DNA of 64,000 nucleotides, from contig NC_092521.1 of assembly GCF_037038585.1 (NCBI RefSeq), forward strand, positions 52,460,398-52,524,397, written 5' to 3'. The DNA comes from Patagioenas fasciata. Taxonomy: Eukaryota > Chordata > Aves > Columbiformes > Columbidae. The position numbers and the translations under genes were made by a program. Within the stretch, counting starts at the first letter, position 1, and every line of letters begins with the position of its first letter. The notes beneath the pieces were generated by a model. It was not told the origin of the DNA. It worked only from the letters and a program-made list of their open reading frames with translations, and made no database searches. Below, piece after piece: positions 57,001-64,000 of the stretch.

Positions 57001-58883
57001 TCTGTGTAAAAGCTGTCATTGCATCTCCTGAAATCTACACATTTGTAAATTCATGTTCTTCATGTTGATGTAATTCACCTTCATTTTTAGGAGGACATTG
57101 CATCTTTAAATGTCATTTAGGACTTCATTTTTATGAATAAGCCATCATTCCCGTATAGGGCTTAAAACTGGACCAGATACACAAATGTAACCATGTCAGT
57201 GCTGTTCAGCCCTGATGTCGTATGTGTTGGCTGCCCTTCTGGAAAAGTCTTTTAATGGTATCTCTTCCCTTTAAACAATAAAGGCTTTTCTGGTAGATTA
57301 TATCCTGGGGTTCTGCCTTCGTTGCCAGAAAATATTAGTAATGGGAGTACTTGGAATTTTAAAATCATTGCTTTTGCGAAGTAGTGAAAAAATTCTTTAA
57401 GTCAGTGTTCATTTACTCAGTTTTTTTTTCTGTATATGCTTTTCTTTATGGTAGTCACATGAGAACAAGGCTGCCTTGTGCTGAGTGTTGTGCGAGTACA
57501 GAGTTGAAAGAAGGAGCAACGGGCAGGAGGGTTCCGGAGAATTGAACTCAAGGTGGAGGGAGAGCACACGATGGAGATGAAGGCAGCGGTGGGAATGGGT
57601 TTGATACACACCCAGCTTGTGCTGAAACCCAAAGCTGGTCTAGTGGGTGAACGCTCATGGGTTATTTTGATTGCTGCCTCCAGGCTGCCTTCACCCCTTT
57701 CGCTGTGCCACGGAATGGGAAAGAGGGGAATCTGTGGTACTGCAAGAGTGGAACAGAGCTTCGCCAGTGCAGGCTTGGGTCTGAGGGGAAAGTTGACCTC
57801 AAATTGAGTCCTGTTTTATTTTAAAGTTTGGTTTTGTTTATTTTTACAAAAATATGCAATTTTATATGTCACTATAGGCAACTAATTCTACATCTTTCCA
57901 CTTCTTTCATCATTTCAAAGGGCGACCAGAAGCACCACGGCAGCCATTGCCACCCAGACCCCCTCTGCAGCCCCAGCCCGGCATCTCCCTGCTGCCATCG
58001 TGGCCGAGGGTACAACCCCCGCGACAGAGGATCCCCCTCCAGCCACCGCAGCCCAGACCCCTTCCACGCCCATCGCTGCCCGGGTCAGCGGCTGCACCGT
58101 TTCTGCCCGGGACAACCGGGATCATCCTGGAGACCGGAGAGGCAGGGCCTCCTGGCACCATTCTGATGTCGGGAAGAGGGCGGCTTCGGAGCGTGGATGG
58201 TCAGGCTGGTCAAAGCACTGTGCCCATTGCTGAAGGGTACGCTGGAGCACCAGGTGAGAGAGACAAACTAGTAGTGAATCACTCCTCAGCGCAGTGGACA
58301 TGCTAGGTCTTGCTCAGGGGGTGACGCTGAGATCTGTTGTGCTTCACCAGCCACCTTTCAGCCTTTCGTGGGTGCCCCTTAGAGCTGTAGCTGGTGGGAA
58401 TGGGCTTACAGCAGCGACGGTTCGTGAAGGAGTCTTTGCAACCTCCAGCTGTGCTCTAAAACCTTTTCCTTCACCTACCAAGCTGTGCCTTTGTTCCTTA
58501 CAGCACCACAATGAACTGACATGAGGAAGAAATTTTTTACAATGAGGTTGGTGAAACACTGGGCTGGGTTGCCCAGAGAGGTGGTAGATGCCCTGTGCCT
58601 GGAAACATTCAAGGCTGGGATGGACAGAGCTCTGAGCAACCTGATCTGGTTGAAGATGTCCCTGCTCGTTGCAGGGAGTTGGACTAGATGACCTTGGAAG
58701 GTCCCTTCCAATCCAAATTATTTTATGGTTCTATGGTGTGTTGGTGTTTGGTAACAAAGGATGCTTTTTAGAAGACTGCAGTGATACTTTGTCATAATGT
58801 ACTCCATTATGTACTATATCATACATTGTGCTTTTCCTTTGTAGGATATCCAAAGTTATCTCCTCCTACCACGGACTCAAAAG
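32969..58883 (+). CDS. EMILIN2: EMILIN2 5' and central part (six joined exons)
   Basis: EMILIN2 is a secreted extracellular matrix glycoprotein of the EMI-domain family; known family roles include elastic fibre association, cell adhesion and effects on apoptosis and Wnt signalling. Exons 32,969-33,093, 33,281-33,403, 47,986-48,161, 50,265-52,199, 57,921-58,253 and 58,845-58,883 join in frame to 910 codons plus one base. Layout: signal peptide (residues 1 to about 28), EMI domain (about 43-118, with seven Cys at 45, 55, 71, 78, 106, 107 and 115), linker, long coiled-coil region with many N-glycosylation sequons (142-786), proline-rich and weakly collagen-like linker (787-897), and the short exon 6. 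The C-terminal C1q domain (about 140 residues in the family) is absent and must lie past position 64,000. The expected total then agrees with the roughly 1,050 residues of human EMILIN2. Confidence 0.95.
33094..33280 (+). other. EMILIN2: EMILIN2 intron 1 (187 bp, G-rich)
   Basis: Very short, GC-rich intron with many runs of three or more G on the coding strand (about 33,110-33,232), between donor GTGAGT and acceptor TTTCACCCCCAG. Confidence 0.88.
33281..33403 (+). CDS. EMILIN2: EMILIN2 exon 2 (EMI domain, first half)
   Basis: This exon encodes [20 protein letters not shown] and [20 protein letters not shown], then two bases of a Val codon. WCAY opening and four of the seven EMI cysteines are present, with a sequon at NVS. 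The donor GTAAGT begins at 33,404. The sequence is nearly the same as mammalian EMILIN2 as I remember it. Confidence 0.95.
34930..35005 (+). mobile_element. CR1 3'-end fragment
   Basis: A short match to the CR1 3' end: GCCCAGCTTGAGCAGGGGCT, then GGACTGGGTGACCTCCAGA and CTCTGTGATTCTTT at the tail. It is an old, heavily 5'-truncated copy. Confidence 0.75.
37150..37255 (-). mobile_element. CR1 3'-end fragment, reverse orientation
   Basis: Diverged match to the reverse complement of a CR1 tail: GGAACCTCTGGAGGTCACGT near the start, and AGATCAGGTTGCTCAGGATC near the end. The limits are approximate. Confidence 0.65.
39250..39830 (+). mobile_element. CR1 LINE, 5'-truncated copy
   Basis: CR1 3' part in + orientation. 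The frame at 39,471-39,770 encodes [40 protein letters not shown] and [19 protein letters not shown]. Upstream, the segment for [11 protein letters not shown]-like sequence is still visible at DNA level (CTCTACTCTGCCCTGGTGAG) but out of frame. It ends in GGTCCCTTCCAACCCC and a degraded tail. It is a different and more degenerate copy than the one at 13.2 kb. Confidence 0.92.
46522..46527. repeat. Target-site duplication, left copy (GTGTTC)
   Basis: The six bases GTGTTC directly before the LTR are repeated exactly at 46,858-46,863 directly after it. Confidence 0.8.
46528..46857 (+). mobile_element. Solo LTR of an endogenous retrovirus (330 bp)
   Basis: The unit starts TGTGGAGGGG and ends CTCCAACA, so it has the TG...CA ends of a retroviral LTR. 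It is flanked by a perfect 6-bp duplication, GTGTTC. Inside are a TATA box (TATATAA, 46,774-46,780) and a polyadenylation signal (AATAAA, 46,797-46,802) in the order and spacing expected of a + oriented LTR. No internal gag, pol or env sequence is present, so it is a recombined solo LTR in EMILIN2 intron 2. A 6-bp duplication fits the class II (ERVK/alpha-beta-like) group, but the family is not named here. Confidence 0.85.
46858..46863. repeat. Target-site duplication, right copy (GTGTTC)
   Basis: Exact copy of the six bases before the LTR. The identity suggests the insertion is not very old. Confidence 0.8.
47386..47460. repeat. 25-bp tandem repeat, three units
   Basis: Three consecutive 25-bp units (47,386-47,410, 47,411-47,435 and 47,436-47,460), each opening with (C/T)ATCTGA(C/A)TC and containing a TTTCA(T/G) core. 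The third unit is the most diverged. It lies in intron 2 about 525 bp before exon 3. Confidence 0.75.
47986..48161 (+). CDS. EMILIN2: EMILIN2 exon 3 (EMI domain, second half)
   Basis: The acceptor is TTTTGACAG ending at 47,985 and the donor GTAACT at 48,162. It encodes [20 protein letters not shown] then [15 protein letters not shown], which completes the EMI domain with its last three cysteines. A basic, Pro-rich linker follows ([16 protein letters not shown]). Phases are 2 in and 1 out. Confidence 0.95.
48162..50264 (+). other. EMILIN2: EMILIN2 intron 3 (2.1 kb)
   Basis: AT-rich intron with a (TGTT)n tract near 49,485 and one diverged reverse CR1-like fragment at about 49,800. Nothing else is recognised. 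Confidence 0.88.
49800..49925 (-). mobile_element. Diverged CR1/L3-like fragment, reverse orientation
   Basis: The order GGATCTTGAGGGGTCTGTTT, CTAAGGCAGGATCAGCTGTG, and GTCCAACCTCCACTGGTGGA follows the reverse complement of an ancient CR1/L3-type 3' region. The copy is diverged, so family and limits are uncertain. Confidence 0.55.
50265..52199 (+). CDS. EMILIN2: EMILIN2 exon 4 (coiled-coil body)
   Basis: Single 1,935-bp exon (645 codons), acceptor CATGAAACAG and donor GTAAGT at 52,200, phase 1 at both ends. It encodes residues 142-786. Landmarks shared with mammalian EMILIN2 are [59 protein letters not shown] and [17 protein letters not shown], followed by [16 protein letters not shown]. Heptad-like spacing of Leu, Ile and Val indicates coiled coils for trimer assembly. 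There are at least ten Asn-X-Ser/Thr sequons (for example NCS, NVT, NTT, NSS, NQT, NGT) and paired cysteines (CGC, CC). The large single exon is typical of EMILIN genes. Confidence 0.96.
54651..54962 (-). other. Unexplained antisense open frame in EMILIN2 intron 4
   Basis: A stop-free frame of about 103 codons on the - strand ends with TAA at 54,651-54,653. I do not recognise the protein. It runs through [20 protein letters not shown], then [20 protein letters not shown] and [16 protein letters not shown], ending LRYLHQKL. Most codons end in G or C (GTG, GAG, CTG, ACC and similar), and the block is CpG-rich within an AT-rich intron. There is no clear Met near the start, so it could be an exon or part of a retrocopy. 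The other strand and a second - frame are also largely open here, which weakens the case. It may be a coding exon, a retropseudogene fragment, or a CpG-rich regulatory element. Confidence 0.3.
56170..56190. repeat. (AAAT)n microsatellite
   Basis: About five AAAT/AATA units followed by A- and T-runs. Confidence 0.7.
57921..58253 (+). CDS. EMILIN2: EMILIN2 exon 5 (proline-rich, collagen-like linker)
   Basis: The acceptor is TTTCAAAG ending at 57,920 and the donor GTGAGA at 58,254; phases are 1 and 1, 333 bp. Of the three reading frames, only the one fixed by exon 4 gives the EMILIN2-like order. It starts [15 protein letters not shown], continues with [19 protein letters not shown], then [36 protein letters not shown] and EGYAGAP. 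It corresponds to the proline-rich region and short, interrupted Gly-X-Y stretch before the C1q domain. Its high GC and Pro content contrast with the AT-rich flanks. Confidence 0.9.
58254..58844 (+). other. EMILIN2: EMILIN2 intron 5 (591 bp)
   Basis: Short intron; the middle part is occupied by a + oriented CR1 3' end (58,521-58,736). The acceptor is CTTTTCCTTTGTAG. Confidence 0.88.
58521..58736 (+). mobile_element. CR1 3'-end copy in EMILIN2 intron 5
   Basis: Starts at a CR1 segment for the R-K-F-F motif region (ATGAGGAAGAAATTTTTTAC). It continues through GGGTTGCCCAGAGAGGTGGT to GGACTAGATGACCTTGGAAG, GGTCCCTTCCAATCC and ends TTCTATGG. The + orientation matches the gene. It ends 108 bp before exon 6. 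Confidence 0.88.
58845..58883 (+). CDS. EMILIN2: EMILIN2 exon 6 (39-bp microexon)
   Basis: Acceptor TTTGTAG ending at 58,844 and donor GTAAGG at 58,884. Phase 1 in and out adds thirteen codons, [13 protein letters not shown]. With the end of exon 5 this gives GAPGYPK, which matches the mammalian EMILIN2 sequence just before the C1q domain as I remember it. The next exon, expected to open the C1q domain, is not in the window. Confidence 0.88.
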
Positions 58884-59772
58884 GTAAGGCAGTTTTTTCC
58901 TAGAAATTCTTTACACAGGTACTTAATCTTTATTTCAGTCCCTGAAAGTCATGGTTGAGAGAATAAAGTGTTGATTTTTCAGTATTTAAGTTTAGCATTG
59001 AGGAAAATCTAACAGATTTTTGCTTATACCTCAGCATTAAAACATAATCTACATCCTTTGAAAATACGAGGTTTTTTAGGTTTTGAAAAATAATTAATTT
59101 GGGGTTATTCTTACTTCGGTGTTTAAAAACAAAATAAAGAATTTCTATTTGCTAACAAATGTCAGTACTGACCTTTTTTTCTTTTTAAATGAAAAAATAT
59201 ATTTATCTCAGACAATTTTAATATTTCTTTAATGAGGAATTAATAATGCCAAGACTAAGATCTTGAAGCACTGTTAGTATCTGAGCTAGTGCATGAATTG
59301 TTTCTCCTCGTGAGGAAGTTTCTGGCTTTGTTAGAATCACAAGGGCTCACGTTCCTGACTTCAGTGAAAGCAGGAGCGCTCCCACTGACAACCACAGTTT
59401 AAAAAGATGCAAAATGCAGTTTCCTTGGTTTTATAACTGTTAATTTCAAAGTGCATTTATAGATTTGTGTGATAAAAAGGTATAAATCTTGTGCAGGACA
59501 TGCTATTTGGCCTTGATAAATACGTTGATTGGGTGCTGCCTGCCCTACAACCTCATACTCAAGATTTTATCAAATCCTGGGGAATCATATCTGGGATCAA
59601 AGTGAATATTCCCATACCCTCTTCAGAAAGAATGATTTAATCTAAATTTGTTTGAGAAAATAGAAGAAATAGATGAGAATAAAACATAACGGCTTTATGG
59701 CATCCGAAATCCTACCCTTGGACTTAGTTTGACGGCCCTAACAAAATCGCACATACACGTCCTGAAGACTGG

Positions 59773-59825
59773 TCTGAAGACTGACAAAAAGAGTTCTGAA
59801 GACTGACAAAAAGAGTTCTAAAGAC
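59773..59825. repeat. 22-bp tandem repeat, two units plus a partial
   Basis: The unit TCTGAAGACTGACAAAAAGA plus GT occurs at 59,773-59,794 and again without change at 59,795-59,816. A partial third copy (TCTAAAGAC) follows, and a related GAAGACTGG lies just before. Confidence 0.8.
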
Positions 59826-62800
59826 ACCACTCTGTGTAATTCTGATATTTATACTTTCTAATTAAAAATCTGACATGGCCTTAAAGCAATCTTTTTGCAT
59901 TTGAGGAACAAGCAGCAATAGTTGAGGCTTCTGGAAGAGGATGAGACGGAATGTTCCTTTTTCTTGATGCCAGTAAAGCCAACAGAGATGTCTAGATTTC
60001 TGTGATAAACTGATTTCCCGGGGGTTTTCTTCCACTTTGTACAGCCTATTGCCATTTGCAGACAGCAGTATTTTAATAAGCTTATGCTAAAACTGTGTGA
60101 AAGAGTAGGTGGATGTTAGAAGTGCTGCAAAGGCAAGATGTGGCAGGCAGTGCGCTGCTTGGTGGAACATGTTGTAAGAAACAATCACCCTGGAATCCGG
60201 AGAGAGGTTGGGCTTGACCAAGGGGTTCCTTTTCCTGTTCCGTGCCCCTGGGAACTTATGTAAATATAAGATATATCTGCTGATCTGTCCTGTAATTTCC
60301 CCCCAAATGCTTTGCAAACCCTGAGGTCAGGTAGTCCTAGAAAATAGAGAGCTAAGTGTGGTGCAAATAGAAGTTAGACTTGTGTGGAGTCAGAGCATCT
60401 GCACTCAGTGCCCGTTATCGTCAGTGGCTGCTCATAAACAGCAAAGAAAGAGCATTCTGGGGCAGAATTCAGCAGTTTGCAGTGTTGTAGAAATTAGCAG
60501 TTGGGGAAGGGAAGGTTTTTGGCTTATTGGAGGAGCTTAGATAAGGCATCAAGGAATCCTTAATATCTAATTTGTTTAGGGCTGCAGTTCTAGAGTGTCT
60601 TTGCCAGTCTTCACCCAGTACATTTTTTGGCACTGAAATTCAGATTTGAAAGATCAGACCTTCTTGTGCTGTACTTCCTAATGTAAGAAGCTAGTATTAT
60701 TAAATTGGCTTTCTGAGTACTCCCTTTCATTTCTGTTTCTGAATAGCTTCTGTTCAATAAGAACGCTGCTCAGGAAGAAGCTGAGGGCTCCAGCTCTGTC
60801 CTCTGGGGTTAAACCAGCACTTTAGTGCTCTTCTTGAATGCTGAGGCATGATTCACATACTTACAATACTGAAGAATTTCTTGAGTTGTTCAGATTCATT
60901 AGCTATCTGTTTGCCTGCGTCTTACAATATAATTTTTTAGGCAAAGATCTTTCAGGGCTTTGAAGTACGAGGCACAATATGACATATTAGCTGTTTTTAC
61001 AGGCAGAGAGTTTGTGAGGAAGGTGAGTTAAGTGTTGGGACCTAAGAGAATCCACTTAATCCCTTTTAATACACAAAGAATTGAACCGATTGTTATTAAA
61101 GAAACATCAGCAGCAAATGTTATTGAAGCATGGCAATTTTACAACTATGAGAACTTTTGTCTGCTGGAGAAAGAAAATTGCAGAGGCAGAAATAATGAAT
61201 TGGCTGATAGACTGGTCTGGGAACTGATGAGAAAATGCTTGTAATGATCCACAAGTCATACAGCTAGGCAAGGACAGAGCCAAGAGGAGCATCTGAATGT
61301 TCTGATCGGTGTACAGAGGGGTCACAGTGAAAAAAATTCACTAAAAGCACAAATTGGTTTCCCCACCCTCCCCCTTGTTGCAGTCTGCGGTGTTGCTTGT
61401 GCCCTTAACCAGCAGCTCCAAGGCAGGGTGGTCACTCCTCTCTAGAAGAAACCATGTAATAAGGAACAGCTGAGCTAGGGAGCCCTGCCACTGTGGAAAC
61501 ACTGCTGTGCGTATCTGTGTAGGTGAAGGGGCTAATTCTGCTTTGGGCTTTTTAATTCTTCTTAATTTGTCTGATGCTCAGGCATCTTGGCTTTCTCCAT
61601 GTCACTCCAGGCAGCAAGCCTGTAGGACATGTTTCAAATTTGAAGGCATGAGGTTTATTGTAATGTAAGGTTTCTGTTGTTGTAGGTTGTCCTTGATTTG
61701 AAGAAAGAGTTCACTGAATACATAATTACCCTGCCGTGCTTGTGATGGGTTCTGCTGCACGTTTAGCTCTTTCTTTTAATCCCTGGGCAGGGAGCTGTAT
61801 TCTCAGTAGTACACACCGGTGATCTAGCACAGGGGAAAGTGTGTTTGCTGACTTTGACGTAAAGAATGTGCGACCACCTGCAGTTGCACCAGTGCTTGTG
61901 TTTTGCTGCTGTTCCTGTGAAAGAATGGCACAGTTGGCAGGAGCACACCGAAGGATGGGCCGGAGATGGTTACTTGTGTAAGGAGCAGTAGGTATGTGCT
62001 GGGGCAAACCTTCTCTTGCTGTGATGTGAAAGGTAGGAGTTGTAAGAGCTGTTGCTAACAGACTCAGGAGAAAAGTAGCTGTGTCTTCATAACGCACCGA
62101 ATGAGTTGTCATCCGCCTCAGACACGCTGTGGCGTAGCAGAGCAGAACTAATGGGCACAGCTTTGTCGGGCAGTGGCTCATGAAATCAGCGTGGCACTCT
62201 GCTGTGCTGCATGGACATCCCATGAGCAGAGGGAACCTTCCTGAAAATGAGACGTGTCAGGGTAAAACTGAAAGTTAGAAAGGCAGGGAGGTGACAAATT
62301 GCTTATATTTTTGTCCCATTTGCTCTAACTGAAATGATGCACATTGCCCTCGTTTAGATTGAGTGTTGGCCAAGCAGAGGAAATCTGACATACCCTCCTT
62401 ACTCCTGCCAAATGCAAAGGCATCAGAAGTGCATACTGACAATGAATTACGTACTTATGGTCTCTCTTCTGTGTAGACTCCTGAAGAGTCCTCATTACAG
62501 TTACTGAGCAATTGTCAGCGGCACCATCACACTGTTATTTGTTTCTCCTTTCATCTTGATAGAAAATGCTTGTGCTGTGCACTGTTTTGTTTTGCTTTTT
62601 TTTTTTTTTTTCTTCTTTTTCCCCTTCTGACCCTCAGGCTCTGTGGGAGGCATGAACTGTGCTGGGAAGTCAAAAGAGAGGTGGAGAACCAGAAATACAA
62701 CTAGCAGATGGGTGGAAGTAGATGTAACCTAACAAAGACCACCCATGTATCTCTTGTGGGCCCCAGAATGCGTTATACTATTAATAGCTTAGATTGCCGT

Positions 62801-63273
62801 GAACACACATACATGCTCCTGCTTACATATATATATCTCAAGTGGAACCTTCTTGAATACATCTGAAGTTATTTCCTTCCCCAGAAGCTTTCAAACTGTG
62901 GTTAAATATTTTGAGAAACTTTTTGCCTGCCTAGCAGTTTCTTTGTCAGAGCCACGCATGTTATTCCCAGCTTTTAAATGCTCTAAAACTTTTCCTCCTA
63001 ATTTTTATAATTCCACAACGGTAACTGCTTAAATGAAAGCAGTTTCCAAGCCTGGACCTTGCCTAGAGAAGCTGAACTTTGGTCTTTGCATGAAGAAGAG
63101 TGTTAGCAGGTGGGGACGTGTAAGAGCAGGTTGTTTACCTCTGTAAGGTTCTGCAAAAGCACCACTAAGAGCTGTCGGTAGGACTTGTGAAAGCTGCAAA
63201 TGGGCAGTTCCAGCTGGGAGCGGGGAAGAGGGTAAGAAAGCATAGACACATTGTGTCTTCCCTGCACCTCCTT

Positions 63274-63378
63274 ATCGAATCGTAGAATAGTTTGGGTTGG
63301 AAGGGACCTTCAAAGGTCATCTAGTCCAACCACGCTGCAATGAGCAGGGACATCTCCTGCTAGATCAGGTTGCTCACT
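63274..63378 (-). mobile_element. CR1 3'-end fragment, reverse orientation
   Basis: Reverse complement of a CR1 tail: ATCGAATCGTAGAATAGTTT, GGGTTGGAAGGGACCTTCAA, AGGTCATCTAGTCCAACCAC, and AGATCAGGTTGCTCA. It lies against the direction of EMILIN2. Confidence 0.9.
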
Positions 63379-64000
63379 AGATTGATCCACAGTTTATTTA
63401 GAGGGATTTAAGTTTTATCCTTTGGACAAACCTAGATGGTTAGCTAAGCTGGATTGTGGATCTGAAGCAATTTCAGCAGCAAACTCTAAAAAGTATTCTA
63501 GCAATTAGTGCAGGAAAACCGTGAAGGAAGCATGGCGACCCAGAGCAGGAGTTGCTCCCTTATCCAGGTGACACCAACCTGAACAGAATTGTAGCTCCTG
63601 CAAATGGAGAGGACGGAGTGTCTGATCAGGCGGCAAGTAGTTTCTGCCATCTGTGCAGTGTGGCTGCAAGGGAGAGAAACCTTTCCAAGTGAGCCAACAA
63701 GAACTTAGTTAAGGTGCATTTGATTGATTTGAGTCTCAGGCTAAGCTGAGAATACAAAGCAAAGCTTTCTGTAAGTAGTGTGGTGTTAAGGTGTCAGAGC
63801 TGCTTAAGTAAGTAGACTTCCTGCAATTAATTTTGGTCCTTTCAGGTAACCTCATCTTAGCTCACAGGAACACCTGCAGGCACACTGGCAGGTAGGAGTA
63901 ATGAAAAAGGGCTTCTGTCTGTTTTCTGAGCATGAGACAAAATACTGAATAAGGAGATTTCCAAAGATACATGAGGCAGTGGGTTACTAGCCCCTGAGGG

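Larger units (their letters stand above)
52200..57920 (+). other. EMILIN2: EMILIN2 intron 4 (5.7 kb)
   Basis: Mostly AT-rich intron. It contains a CpG-rich antisense open frame at 54,651-54,962 (listed separately), an (AAAT)n tract at about 56,170-56,190 and moderately GC-rich sequence near 53,990-54,070 and 56,500-56,900. No transposon family is recognised. Confidence 0.85.
58884..64000 (+). other. EMILIN2: EMILIN2 intron 6 (at least 5.1 kb, runs off the edge)
   Basis: No C1q-coding sequence is seen to the right edge. The intron contains a 22-bp tandem repeat at 59,773, an orphan antisense frame at 61,726-62,223, a T-run near 62,596 and a reverse CR1 end at 63,274. Confidence 0.8.

Noticed and set aside
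62638-62728. Possible extra EMILIN2 exon after a strong pyrimidine tract and CAG
   Set aside because: The acceptor looks good and the phase-1 frame is open for about 30 codons. But the translation is neither collagen-like nor C1q-like, and no donor keeps phase 1.

Overview
The window is vertebrate nuclear DNA, most likely from a bird. The genes are split by GT-AG introns, the background is AT-rich, and the dispersed repeats are mainly CR1 retrotransposon 3' ends with the avian-style terminal ATTCTGTG repeats. Two genes are recognised, both on the + strand, in the order known for vertebrates (SMCHD1 then EMILIN2). I see no bacterial, phage or CRISPR-like content.

Positions 1-9,665 hold the 3' end of SMCHD1: eight coding exons (348 codons) covering the SMC hinge and the C-terminal tail, then a short 3' UTR with two polyadenylation signals. 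Positions 9,666-32,400 are an intergenic stretch of about 23 kb without a convincing gene. It holds a CR1 copy whose reverse transcriptase frame is broken by a single stop, an internally deleted CR1, a 225-bp mariner-like MITE with terminal inverted repeats and TA duplications, and a GC-rich patch.

Positions 32,430-64,000 hold the 5' part of EMILIN2. A CpG island covers exons 1 and 2 (signal peptide and first half of the EMI domain). A 14.6-kb intron 2 contains three CR1 pieces and a complete solo LTR with a perfect 6-bp target duplication. Exon 3 finishes the EMI domain, the 1.9-kb exon 4 encodes the coiled-coil body, exon 5 encodes a proline-rich, weakly collagen-like linker, and exon 6 is a 39-bp microexon. 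All splice phases agree and give 910 codons. The C-terminal C1q domain must lie beyond the right edge.

The two genes are neighbours and do not form an operon. SMCHD1 is a nuclear chromatin protein and EMILIN2 a secreted matrix glycoprotein. I found no clear new biological system. The best leads are an unexplained antisense open frame with GC-rich third positions inside EMILIN2 intron 4, the solo LTR, the MITE, the deleted CR1, a G-rich 187-bp intron 1 and a CR1 inserted just upstream of the 39-bp exon.
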